The notes under the pieces are model-generated. The model saw nothing but the letters and a program-made list of their open reading frames with translations, was not told where the DNA came from and did not search any database. This document shows positions 17,264 through 25,571 of a stretch of DNA of 64,000 nucleotides, in pieces; position 1 is the stretch's first letter, and every line of letters begins with the position of its first letter. The DNA lies in assembly GCA_017427885.1 (NCBI GenBank), contig JAFRRW010000008.1, positions 1-64,000 of the forward strand, in the 5' to 3' direction. The stretch comes from Bacteroidales bacterium (lineage in GTDB: Bacteria; Bacteroidota; Bacteroidia; Bacteroidales; UBA932). The translations under genes were made by a program, and so were the position numbers.

Positions 17264-18190
17264 TTATGCATCGAGAATAATGGTCAGGCCGTCGTAGGCA
17301 GCCTTGAGGGGAGGGGGAAGGGTGGCGTCGAGCTCGGCCTGGGTGCCGTGGAGGGTGCGGGCAAGATGGGTGAGCCAGACGGGCTGACCCTCGGTCGGAG
17401 TGTAGCGGCCTGTCTGTGAGAGGACTTTCCAGGTCCTCAGGACGGTACTGACGCTGGAGTGTGTGAAAAGACGGTAGTCTTCGTCATAGCCAAGGCCCAT
17501 CGTCGCCTCCATTATCAGGGCCGTGATGGGCTTGCCCTGGATGTGGGCGTCGATTCCGGAGAGCCGGGCCGCGATTGAGGGAATACCCCCGGTGTCCGTG
17601 GCATACAGAAGCCGGTTATTCCGTTTTTCCACAAGGTAGAGAAGCGTCTGCTCTCCAAGGTCTTCCGTGGCGTGATTCGCCGGCAGGGCGGTGAAACGGA
17701 TGCCATTTTCCACCACGGAATCGCCGACGGCAAGGGGGATGATTTCCGGCAACGGCATCCCGAGGGCAGAGGCCGCTTCCCTGAAATCTTTCCGGCCCCG
17801 TTCAACCCAGGTTTCTCCGAGATATACCCTCCTTACACCGACTTTCAAGGCGGCCCCGGGATTATAGTGGTCAGGATGGGAATGAGTGTAGAAGATCGCT
17901 TCGGGAACGACCCCTTCCGGGACCATGTCGAAGGCTGTCCTGGTGAAGTCGATCAGGACGCTGTCGTCCAGAAGGACGCTGCTGAGCCTTCGTAGTTCAC
18001 CCCTTTCGTCCATTCCGCTCCAATCCGCGGCCCCCGTGCCGAGGAAACGCAACTTGAGAGGGCCCTCTTTTTCCGGAGACAGGTCCTTGCTGGATCTTTT
18101 CGTGGTGGCCGAGGCAAAAACCCCTAAATCAGGGAGTTGGCTGGCCGCTACAATGGCCAGGCCTTTCTGGATGAAGTTTCTTCTGTCCAT
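17264..18190 (-). CDS. Exported MBL-fold metallo-hydrolase
   Basis: 308 residues. The metallo-beta-lactamase fold is shown by LRFLGTGAADW, the metal-binding FYTHSHPDHYNP, LPANHATED, YATDTGG and VWLTHLART. The pattern resembles the PhnP/beta-lactamase-B2 group of phosphodiesterases. The N-terminus MDRRNFIQKGLAIVAASQL looks like a twin-arginine signal. It is the first gene of the operon. No clear TAnnTTTG box was found in the 151-nt gap to the divergent GH106 gene. Substrate unknown; a cyclic phosphodiester is possible. Confidence 0.82.
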   Translation of the reverse strand: MDRRNFIQKGLAIVAASQLPDLGVFASATTKRSSKDLSPEKEGPLKLRFLGTGAADWSGMDERGELRRLSSVLLDDSVLIDFTRTAFDMVPEGVVPEAIFYTHSHPDHYNPGAALKVGVRRVYLGETWVERGRKDFREAASALGMPLPEIIPLAVGDSVVENGIRFTALPANHATEDLGEQTLLYLVEKRNNRLLYATDTGGIPSIAARLSGIDAHIQGKPITALIMEATMGLGYDEDYRLFTHSSVSTVLRTWKVLSQTGRYTPTEGQPVWLTHLARTLHGTQAELDATLPPPLKAAYDGLTIILDA

Positions 18191-18341
18191 AATCCGGCTG
18201 CAGTAATGGTTGAAAGGCTCAAACAGCGTATAAAGTTACCCAATAATAATATGAAAAGCAAAGCCGGGAATTGCTTCAAAATGGCTATATTGCAGGGGAG
18301 TAGGCCCGGGATGGGCCGATGAATTCAAAAGGAGCCATTTT
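18191..18341. other. Divergent intergenic region, MBL operon / GH106
   Basis: TATATTGC near 18285-18292 is one base short of the -7 consensus and may serve the GH106 gene. A small hairpin GGCCC-GGGAT-GGGCC lies at 18303-18317, within the GH106 leader. Nothing else was recognised. Confidence 0.35.
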
Positions 18342-20933
18342 ATGAAAAGGATATCTGCCTTTGCAATCGGAGTGATTCTTTCTTTGCCCTGCTTGGCCCA
18401 GGACTGGCCGGAAACGCCGCCCGAGGCAAGGCCTGGGTCCCGCTGGTATGTCCCGGGGTCGGCATTCACCAGGGAGGATGTGATCTGGAATCTGGACGAA
18501 TATGCGAAGGCGGGCCTTGGATATCTGGAACTGACGCCCATATACGGAGTGGAGGGGTACGAAAAGAACGAGATACCGTTTCTCTCGAAGGAGTGGATGG
18601 ATATGTACAGGTTCATCGTGGAGGAAGCCGGCAGGAGGGGGATGGTGATAGATATGTCGATGGGTTCGGGCTGGGTGTTCGGAGGGCCGACGACTCCTCT
18701 GGAAGAGGCTGCCTGCAAGCTGTCATACATCGATACCACCGTCGCGGGGAGGGACTGCAAGCAACTGGACGTCAGCCTGAAAGACAAGAAGGAAATGGGG
18801 TATGCCCGCCTTGCCTGCGTGATGGCGTTCGGCTCCGACGGCAGCGTCACCGATGTCAGCCGTTTCATAGAAGGGACGGTCCTGAAATGGCCGGAGGCCC
18901 GCAGGAGGACAGATTATCGTATCATCGCCCTTTACGACTCCCACACCCTGCAGAGGGTCAAGCGGGCGGCGCCGGGAGGTGAAGGCTGGGCGATCGACCA
19001 TTTCGACAGGACCGCCGTGAAGCATTATCTTGAACATATCGATTCGGCCTTCGTATCCTCGGGAGCCCCGTATCCCCGCTGCTTCTTCGCCGATTCCTAC
19101 GAAGTCTTCGATGCCGACTGGACCCCTTCCCTCCTCGTAGAGTTCGAGAAGAGAAGAGGATACCGCCTGCAGGACCGTCTCCCCGAATTCCTCGGACGCA
19201 ATCCGGAAACGATAAGGGATTTCCGGCAGACCCTCGGCGAACTCCTTTATGAGAATTTCACCCTCCAATGGAACGACTGGGCCCACAAAAGGGGCATACT
19301 CACCAGGAACCAGGCCCACGGTTCCCCGGGCAACCTCATAGATAATTACGCAGCTTCCGACATCCCTGAAATCGAAGGATTCGGCATCACTGACTTCGGA
19401 ATCAAGGGCCTGCGGAGCGACCAGGAGCACACACGCGCCAACGACAGCGACGTGTCGATGCTCAAATACGCCGCCTCGGCAGCCCACGTGGCCGGCAAGA
19501 AGCTCGTTTCCTGCGAGACCTTCACCTGGCTTACCGAGCATTTCCGCACCTCCCTGAGCCAGATGAAGCCGGAACTCGACCTGGCGTTCACCTGCGGAGT
19601 GAACCATATGTTCTTCATGAACACCACCTATACGCCCAAGGACGATCCCTGGCCGGGATGGCAGTTCTATGCCACGGTGAACATGAGTCCCGAGAACAGC
19701 ATCTGGAAGGACGCCCCGTACCTGATGAAATATATCGAAAGGGTACAGGCCTTCCTGCAGATGGGATCTCCCGACGCGGATTTTCTCATATACCTTCCGA
19801 TGAAGGACCTGTACGGCGTCCGGTACACCGACAGGGATCCTTTTTCCGTGATGTATTCCATCCATCAGATGAAACTGCTCGCCCCGGACTTCATCAAGAG
19901 CGTACTTTTCATCGACGGTGCCGGCTACGACGGGGACTACATCAGCGACTCCCTACTTCTCGGCACTGATTACAGGGACGGCAGGCTGGTTACTCCGGGC
20001 GGAACAGCCTACAGGGCCCTGATCCTTCCCAACCGCAACCCCCTGCCCGCAGAGGTACAAAAACATATCGGAGACCTTGAAAAGAAAGGGGCGGTGATCC
20101 TGAGGGACACCGACGCCGTCGGTATGGCCCTGGCCGCCCGTCCCGAGGAAATGAAGAGCCTTCACGGGCTAAGGTACATCCGCCGCCGGAACGACAGCGG
20201 CTGGCACTATTTCATAGCCAACCTGACGCCGGAGGATTTCAGCGGTCCTGTCTCGCTTTCCGTGCCTTTCCGTGCCGTGGCCTATTACGATCCAATGACG
20301 GGAAAGGTCTCGAAAGCGGCCGTCCGCGACGGAAAGGTCCTGTTGAGCCTGCGTTCCGGAGAATCCTTGATAATCAGGACCTTCGATTCATCTATACCCT
20401 TCTCTTTGGAGGAGGCCTCTTCCGGGCTGTCAGGGATAAGGAAGGAACTCTCCGGCCCTTGGACGCTTTCTTTCACGGAATCGGCACCCGAGGTAAGCGG
20501 GACGTTCGTCCTTGACCGCCCCCGGACCTGGGAAACCCTGGACGGGGAGAACGTAGCCGTAACGATGGGAACCGGCGTCTATTCCACGGAGGTGGTACTG
20601 TCCGAAGAGGAGGCAGCGGAAAGATGGAGGATCGAGCTCGGAGATGTCCGCGAGAGCGCGAGGGTATATATAAACGGAGAATACATCGGCTGCGCCTGGG
20701 CCGTGCCCTTCAGCCTGGACTGCGGCAACGCCCTCCGTCCGGGCCGGAACGGAATCCGGATAGAAGTCACGAACCTCCCGGCCAACCGTATAGCCGATAT
20801 GGACCGCAAGGGTATCCGCTGGCGCAAGTTTAAGGATATCAATATGGTGGATATCAACTACAAGCCCTCCGATTACTCGTCGTGGGAGCCTGTGCCCAGC
20901 GGTCTGAACTCCTCTGTCTTCCTGGTCAGGTAA
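18342..20933 (+). CDS. GH106-like alpha-L-rhamnosidase
   Basis: 863 residues with a signal peptide (MKRISAFAIGVILSLPCLAQ). The start of the mature protein, PPEARPGSRWYVPGSAFTREDVIWNLDEYAKAGLGYLELTPIYG, and GMVIDMSMGSGWVFGGPTTP match what I recall of GH106 enzymes, which release terminal rhamnose from pectic or arabinogalactan side chains. A central barrel region (GFGITDFGIKG, TCGVNHMFFMNTTY) is followed by a C-terminal galactose-binding-like beta domain (ELGDVRESARVYINGEYIGCAW; VTNLPANRIADMDRKGIRW). Length suits the family's shorter members. The GH43 gene converges with a 7-nt gap. Secreted or periplasmic; no SusC/SusD pair is nearby. Confidence 0.8.
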   Translation: MKRISAFAIGVILSLPCLAQDWPETPPEARPGSRWYVPGSAFTREDVIWNLDEYAKAGLGYLELTPIYGVEGYEKNEIPFLSKEWMDMYRFIVEEAGRRGMVIDMSMGSGWVFGGPTTPLEEAACKLSYIDTTVAGRDCKQLDVSLKDKKEMGYARLACVMAFGSDGSVTDVSRFIEGTVLKWPEARRRTDYRIIALYDSHTLQRVKRAAPGGEGWAIDHFDRTAVKHYLEHIDSAFVSSGAPYPRCFFADSYEVFDADWTPSLLVEFEKRRGYRLQDRLPEFLGRNPETIRDFRQTLGELLYENFTLQWNDWAHKRGILTRNQAHGSPGNLIDNYAASDIPEIEGFGITDFGIKGLRSDQEHTRANDSDVSMLKYAASAAHVAGKKLVSCETFTWLTEHFRTSLSQMKPELDLAFTCGVNHMFFMNTTYTPKDDPWPGWQFYATVNMSPENSIWKDAPYLMKYIERVQAFLQMGSPDADFLIYLPMKDLYGVRYTDRDPFSVMYSIHQMKLLAPDFIKSVLFIDGAGYDGDYISDSLLLGTDYRDGRLVTPGGTAYRALILPNRNPLPAEVQKHIGDLEKKGAVILRDTDAVGMALAARPEEMKSLHGLRYIRRRNDSGWHYFIANLTPEDFSGPVSLSVPFRAVAYYDPMTGKVSKAAVRDGKVLLSLRSGESLIIRTFDSSIPFSLEEASSGLSGIRKELSGPWTLSFTESAPEVSGTFVLDRPRTWETLDGENVAVTMGTGVYSTEVVLSEEEAAERWRIELGDVRESARVYINGEYIGCAWAVPFSLDCGNALRPGRNGIRIEVTNLPANRIADMDRKGIRWRKFKDINMVDINYKPSDYSSWEPVPSGLNSSVFLVR

Positions 20934-20940
20934 AACCCCG

Positions 20941-22005
20941 TTATTTCCGAAATACAGGTCCCGGGGCGGTATCGGGAAGGACACCGCCTTCGAAATAAGG
21001 CCATCCGTCCCTGGTCCAGCGGACCCGGACAAGGTTGAGCAGGCGGCCGGCATAGCCGTTCCCCTGCCAGTAGGAATGCATCAGCATCCAGTCTGCTCCG
21101 GCGTCGTCCCTGACCAGTCCGGAGCAGTGTCCAGGGCCACGGAACATCCCCCCTTCGTCTCCTTTCAGGATTGTTCCGTCGTATATTCCGTCATCTCCTG
21201 CCGTCATCGGCATCCCGCTCCTGCTCACGAAAGGCCCTTTCGGTGAAGAGCTCCTGCCAACGACGATATGATAGGTGCTCTTCTCCTTTTCACAGCAGCT
21301 TCCTTCCGAGGCGAACAGGTAATAATACCTTCCCTTTTTATGTACGGTGGTCCCTTCCATATGGTCTCCGGCCACCTTGACGGGGACGGTACCCGGCAGG
21401 AGGGAAAGGCCGTCGGCCGAAAGTTCCACTACGTGGATTCCGCTTTTTCTTCCGGCTGCTTCGTCATCCCCCTTCGCCAGGCTTCCCCAATACAGGTACT
21501 TCTTTCCGTCCGTATCCTCGAAGAAATCGGCGTCGATTGAATTCCCTACGCCGGTGTTGTCGCGGCGGACGATCATTCCAAGGTCAGTGAAAGGCCCTGT
21601 CGGACTGTCGGAAACGGCCACTCCGCTTGCGCTTCGGTCGTGGTCTCCCCATACGCCCATTGAATAGAAAAGGATATACTTTCCTCCGGAATAGTTTATG
21701 TCAGGGGCCCAGAGGGAGCCTTTGGGTTCCCATCCGGGACGGTTTCCTGTGGTGAAGGCGCTTCCGGCGACTTCCCAGTCGGTGAGGTTGCGGCTCCTGA
21801 GAATCGGTATACGGAGCAGGCTGTCTCTGAAGACACTTTGGGTGGAATAGGCATAGAACCAGCCGTCCCGGGCCCTGTTGTCTAGAAGGGTGGGGTCTGG
21901 GAAATTCCTGTCCAGGACGGGATTTATATAAAGGTCTCCTTCTTCCTTGCAGGAGAGGAGAAGCGGAATTGACAGCAATGCCGGGAGCAAGAACCTGATG
22001 CGCAT
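20941..22005 (-). CDS. GH43 arabinanase/arabinosidase-like lipoprotein
   Basis: 354 residues. The lipoprotein signal ends LLLSC, followed by KEEGD, which fits the K-(D/E)2 surface-export pattern, so it is probably exposed on the cell surface. GH43 signatures: NFPDPTLL (base Asp), NSIDADFFED (pKa-modulating Asp), GDHMEGTTVHKKGRYYYLF (acid Glu), GPGHCSG. This looks like the arabinan-acting branch, hydrolysing alpha-1,5-arabinan or arabinosyl side chains. It is the third gene of a run with GH2 and Gfo/Idh genes and converges on the GH106 gene. Confidence 0.87.
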   Translation of the reverse strand: MRIRFLLPALLSIPLLLSCKEEGDLYINPVLDRNFPDPTLLDNRARDGWFYAYSTQSVFRDSLLRIPILRSRNLTDWEVAGSAFTTGNRPGWEPKGSLWAPDINYSGGKYILFYSMGVWGDHDRSASGVAVSDSPTGPFTDLGMIVRRDNTGVGNSIDADFFEDTDGKKYLYWGSLAKGDDEAAGRKSGIHVVELSADGLSLLPGTVPVKVAGDHMEGTTVHKKGRYYYLFASEGSCCEKEKSTYHIVVGRSSSPKGPFVSRSGMPMTAGDDGIYDGTILKGDEGGMFRGPGHCSGLVRDDAGADWMLMHSYWQGNGYAGRLLNLVRVRWTRDGWPYFEGGVLPDTAPGPVFRK

Positions 22006-22045
22006 TGGAAACGGCTTGGGACGGGCGTACTTTTCGGTATAATCC

Positions 22046-23137
22046 TTATTTCAACGAAACGGCCTTGCCGGATTTGCCGCTGCGGACTGCTGCGTCGAGG
22101 ATTTCCACCACGATCATATTCGTCTCGAGGGAACTCAAGTCATATTCGGGAACCGTTATCTCCCCGCGGACTGCGGCCCTGAGGAACCGGAACGAGTTGT
22201 CAAATGGTGCTTTGAGCGGTTCGAGTTCCATAGGCTCCAGACGATTCCTGCCGATAAGTCCGCTCATCTTTCTGGGGGTTTCCTGGTACAGGTAACCGTC
22301 CATACCATAGACGTACATATCCTTGCGGTTGTAGGGCCAGCACCAGGAACCCATTATCTGGACAGTGACGCCAGGATAGTCCAGGGTGATGGTCGCATCG
22401 TCGTCCACTTTGGGGTAGATGTCCGGCTTGTTGTGCTGGAGGACGGCATAGACCTTCTCCGGCCTTTTCCCCCCTAGAATCCAGGTCGCCAGGTCGGCCC
22501 CGTAGCATCCGAAATCCATCACCGCTCCGCCTCCGTTGAGTATGGGATCGGTGAGCCAGTCGGTGAACTTCTTCGAGCAGCGGATCTCGAACGGCCCCTG
22601 GTGCCCGTCATAGACGAGAATCCTGCGGACAGGTCCGATGTCTCCGGCATCAACCATTTCCTTCACCTTCCAGTTGGTCGAATACCAGGTGGTTTCATAG
22701 TTGGTAAGGAGCAGGATGCCGTATTTCCTGGCAAGGCTCTCCATCTTCCTGGCGTCCTTGAGGTTTGCCGCCAGGGGTTTCTCCACCATCACGTGGATGC
22801 CCCGGGGGGCGCAGGCTTCCACCACGGTAAGATGGTCCTTGATGGAACCATAGGCGACGACGGCTTCGGGTTTCGTTTCGTCGAGCATCTTGCCGAGGTC
22901 GGAATAGAAAAGTGTTTCGGGGAGCCTCCTGGAAAGGGCGTTCTGGTGGATGTAGCGCGCGTCGGCTTCCCAGACGCCGACCACCTGGACATCCTCACCG
23001 GTAAGGGCGGAAACGACTCCGGAGATATGGTCGTGGGTTACTCCCGCCACGGCCACCCTGAGGGGTTCTTCGGCCAGGATCGGGGAAGAGATGAGGGAGA
23101 GCAGGGCAACAGCCCAGAGGATTAAGTTCGTTTTCAT
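22046..23137 (-). CDS. Exported Gfo/Idh/MocA-family protein
   Basis: 363 residues. A Sec signal peptide (MKTNLILWAVALLSLISSPILAEE) precedes a Rossmann domain (RVAVAGVTHDHISGVV) and the family's VEKPLA motif, then the C-terminal alpha/beta domain (ILNGGGAVMDFGCYGADLATWILGG). The usual GxGxxG nucleotide loop is replaced by GVTHDHISG, and the protein is predicted to be outside the cytoplasm, so ordinary NAD(P)-dependent turnover is doubtful without a tightly bound cofactor. It lies 6 nt after the GH2 gene and 40 nt before GH43, suggesting a role in sugar or glycan processing. Confidence 0.82.
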   Translation of the reverse strand: MKTNLILWAVALLSLISSPILAEEPLRVAVAGVTHDHISGVVSALTGEDVQVVGVWEADARYIHQNALSRRLPETLFYSDLGKMLDETKPEAVVAYGSIKDHLTVVEACAPRGIHVMVEKPLAANLKDARKMESLARKYGILLLTNYETTWYSTNWKVKEMVDAGDIGPVRRILVYDGHQGPFEIRCSKKFTDWLTDPILNGGGAVMDFGCYGADLATWILGGKRPEKVYAVLQHNKPDIYPKVDDDATITLDYPGVTVQIMGSWCWPYNRKDMYVYGMDGYLYQETPRKMSGLIGRNRLEPMELEPLKAPFDNSFRFLRAAVRGEITVPEYDLSSLETNMIVVEILDAAVRSGKSGKAVSLK

Positions 23138-23143
23138 TATGTT

Positions 23144-25549
23144 TTACTCTGTGTATTTAATGCCGGTCTTTTCGAGCCAGCGGCGGTATTGGTCGAGGTT
23201 GAAAGGATTCTTGCCGTAAAGGTAATGGTTCCTGAGGTTTTCTCCGTTCTCTCCGGTATATGATATGAGGAACATTCCCTGGCCGGACCTTTCGGGAATA
23301 TGGGTGATGACGGTTCGACCGTTGGGTTCGACCTCGTATTTTCCTTTATATAAAGTCTTTCCGGAATCAAGATCCTTCACTTCCACCTTCCCGGAAACGG
23401 CCTTCCGGGTGTCATTCACCACAGTCAGCGGATATCCTCCGGCCTCGGCGTCGTTGATCATCACGCACACGTTGTGCTGGACGTTTTTGATGAACCAGAA
23501 AGCCATTTTGGGATTGTTGTACCAGTCCACCACGGCGTCCGAGATAAGGGGCCATCCGTCTCGGATATTCCACCACAGTAGGCCTGTACGAGGGGCGAAC
23601 TTGTAGCCGCGGAACCTTTCCACAAAGTATTTCATCGCTTCAGCCTGTACGGTCTGGGAGGCGAAAATGAATCGGTTCAGGTCAGTGGGCTCTTCTCCGA
23701 AAAGCAGGCGAACCTGATTCATCATCAGGTTGTTCCTGTCGGGAGTGTAACCTTCTTCCCTGAAAACGCGCACGGCCTTAGTTAGCCAGTCTTCATTCCA
23801 GGTGTGCTTTTCGGGATCTGTCCAGGGATAGACGCTGCCCGGAGAGAACATTTTTTCAAGGCTTTCCCTGGAAGGCATTCCGTGGTAGCCGGTCTCGCTG
23901 GCGAAAAGACAGGAGGCCTTGGAATAAAATGGATCCTTGTAATATCCGCGTGGCCCCCAGAGGTGGTTTTCCGGCAGATATTCCTGTTTGTACCCTGTGG
24001 CAACGAATTCCGGACTGTAATAGGGAGAGGAGGGAAGGTAGCTCCGGTACGGATCCGAATCGTTCAGGGCAGAGGGAATCGTGATTCTTGAAATCCTGTC
24101 GCTGCCCGGGTCGAAACAGAATTTTTCCGAGGCCCATCTGCAGCTCGCGTCGTTCTCGTTATTACCGGACCACAGGGCGATGCTTGCGTGTCCGCGAAGT
24201 TTCGTTACCACGCTGAGAATCTCTTCCCTTACGGCTTTCTGGTATTCATCGTCCTGCGGATAGAGGGCGCAGGCGAAAGAGAAATCCTGCCAGACCAGGA
24301 TACCGTTCTCGTCGCAGAGGTCATAGAAGGGGTGGTCTTCATAGACGTTCCCTCCCCAGCAGCGGAGCATGTTGCAGTTGAGATCCGTCGCAATCTTGAA
24401 GGCTGACTCAAGATGCTGCGGGTCCCTGCTGTGGAAGGCGTCCATGGGGGTCCAGTTGCTGCCTCGGGCAAATATGGGTTCCCCGTTTACGATGAATCTG
24501 AAATCTCCTTTCCCGTCTTTTGTGAGGACCGGAGTCATCTTCAGGGAGACCGTGCGGATTCCGAAACGGACGGTCTTGCTGTCCAGTATGTTGCCATTCC
24601 TGTCGACAAGCCGGAGCGAAGCGTCATACAGGGTGGGGTCCCCGTAACCCCTGGGCCACCAGAGGCGGGCGTCTTTGACATTCATCCGGACCCGGCGGTA
24701 GTGGTCGTTTACGAACGTCCTTCCGGAGGCTTTTTCTTCTCCGTCCAGGGAGAGCGAATACTCTGCGTAGACTTTCCCGTCAGCCCAGCGAGCAGGGAGG
24801 GTGACCATGAAGTCCAGGCAGACGTCAGCAGAGTTGTCGTCTTTTATGGTTTCGGTAATCCAATAAAGGTTTTCTATATGGACGGGATGTTTTACCTCGA
24901 GCGTCACGCTTCTCCAGAGTCCCGCGCTGACCAGGCGGGGCAGGATGTCCCAACCGTAGGTGTGAGGGGCCCTTCGGGCGCGGATGGATTCCGGCCTTGC
25001 GAAATTGCGGTGGCTGAACGGGTTCAAGATGGCCTTCCTCCCTTCGGCTACGGATGAGCGCAGATACACTTCCAGGGTGTTGTCCCCTCCGGCCGGAGCC
25101 AGCAGTGAAGAAACCTCGTAACGGTGTTCGATGAGCATGTTTTCGGGACTGCCGATGAGTTTGCCGTTGAGGTAGATGTCGGCGTAGCAGTCTACTCCGC
25201 CGAAGGTGAGATAGACGTCGTCTCCGTCCTCATGGGCGGGAGTGGCAAAGTGCCTTGAATACCTCCACTGATAACCTTCATATTCCCTCAGGAGATAGAC
25301 GTTGCTGTCGGTTTCCGGTTTGAAGCCGATGACTCCGGCGGCAATCAGGTCCAGTTCCACGTTCCCCGGAACCGTCGCGGTGACTGTCTTGTAGCTGATA
25401 CCTTCCATCTGCCGGGGTCCGCGGACAGGCTGTTTGCCCTGCTCCCAGTAATCCAGGGTCCACTTCCCGTCGAGGCTTGTGGTCTGTGCGGAGAGGGAGA
25501 CGGAGAGGGATAGAGCAGCCAGGGTGACTATTGCTCTGAATGTATTCAT
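23144..25549 (-). CDS. GH2 beta-mannosidase-like glycosidase
   Basis: 801 residues with a signal peptide (MNTFRAIVTLAALSLSVSLSAQ). Domains: GH2 sugar-binding jelly roll (about 25-200: SLDGKWTLDYW, GVDCYADIYLNGKLIG), immunoglobulin-like domain, and TIM barrel (about 320-650) with the acid/base Glu in IALWSGNNENDAS and the likely nucleophile in FASETGYHGMPS. The RCWGGNVYEDHPFYDLCDENGILVWQDF segment is typical of beta-mannosidases. Periplasmic, probably cleaving beta-mannosides. It opens a three-gene run with the Gfo/Idh and GH43 genes. It follows the G3E GTPase gene by 22 nt, so it could be read from the upstream transcript. Confidence 0.88.
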   Translation of the reverse strand: MNTFRAIVTLAALSLSVSLSAQTTSLDGKWTLDYWEQGKQPVRGPRQMEGISYKTVTATVPGNVELDLIAAGVIGFKPETDSNVYLLREYEGYQWRYSRHFATPAHEDGDDVYLTFGGVDCYADIYLNGKLIGSPENMLIEHRYEVSSLLAPAGGDNTLEVYLRSSVAEGRKAILNPFSHRNFARPESIRARRAPHTYGWDILPRLVSAGLWRSVTLEVKHPVHIENLYWITETIKDDNSADVCLDFMVTLPARWADGKVYAEYSLSLDGEEKASGRTFVNDHYRRVRMNVKDARLWWPRGYGDPTLYDASLRLVDRNGNILDSKTVRFGIRTVSLKMTPVLTKDGKGDFRFIVNGEPIFARGSNWTPMDAFHSRDPQHLESAFKIATDLNCNMLRCWGGNVYEDHPFYDLCDENGILVWQDFSFACALYPQDDEYQKAVREEILSVVTKLRGHASIALWSGNNENDASCRWASEKFCFDPGSDRISRITIPSALNDSDPYRSYLPSSPYYSPEFVATGYKQEYLPENHLWGPRGYYKDPFYSKASCLFASETGYHGMPSRESLEKMFSPGSVYPWTDPEKHTWNEDWLTKAVRVFREEGYTPDRNNLMMNQVRLLFGEEPTDLNRFIFASQTVQAEAMKYFVERFRGYKFAPRTGLLWWNIRDGWPLISDAVVDWYNNPKMAFWFIKNVQHNVCVMINDAEAGGYPLTVVNDTRKAVSGKVEVKDLDSGKTLYKGKYEVEPNGRTVITHIPERSGQGMFLISYTGENGENLRNHYLYGKNPFNLDQYRRWLEKTGIKYTE

Positions 25550-25571
25550 TATAAAGTGTTTGTCGTTTGCT

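Noticed and set aside
18723-19865. 380-residue frame opposite the GH106 gene
   Set aside because: Antisense shadow without domain or promoter.
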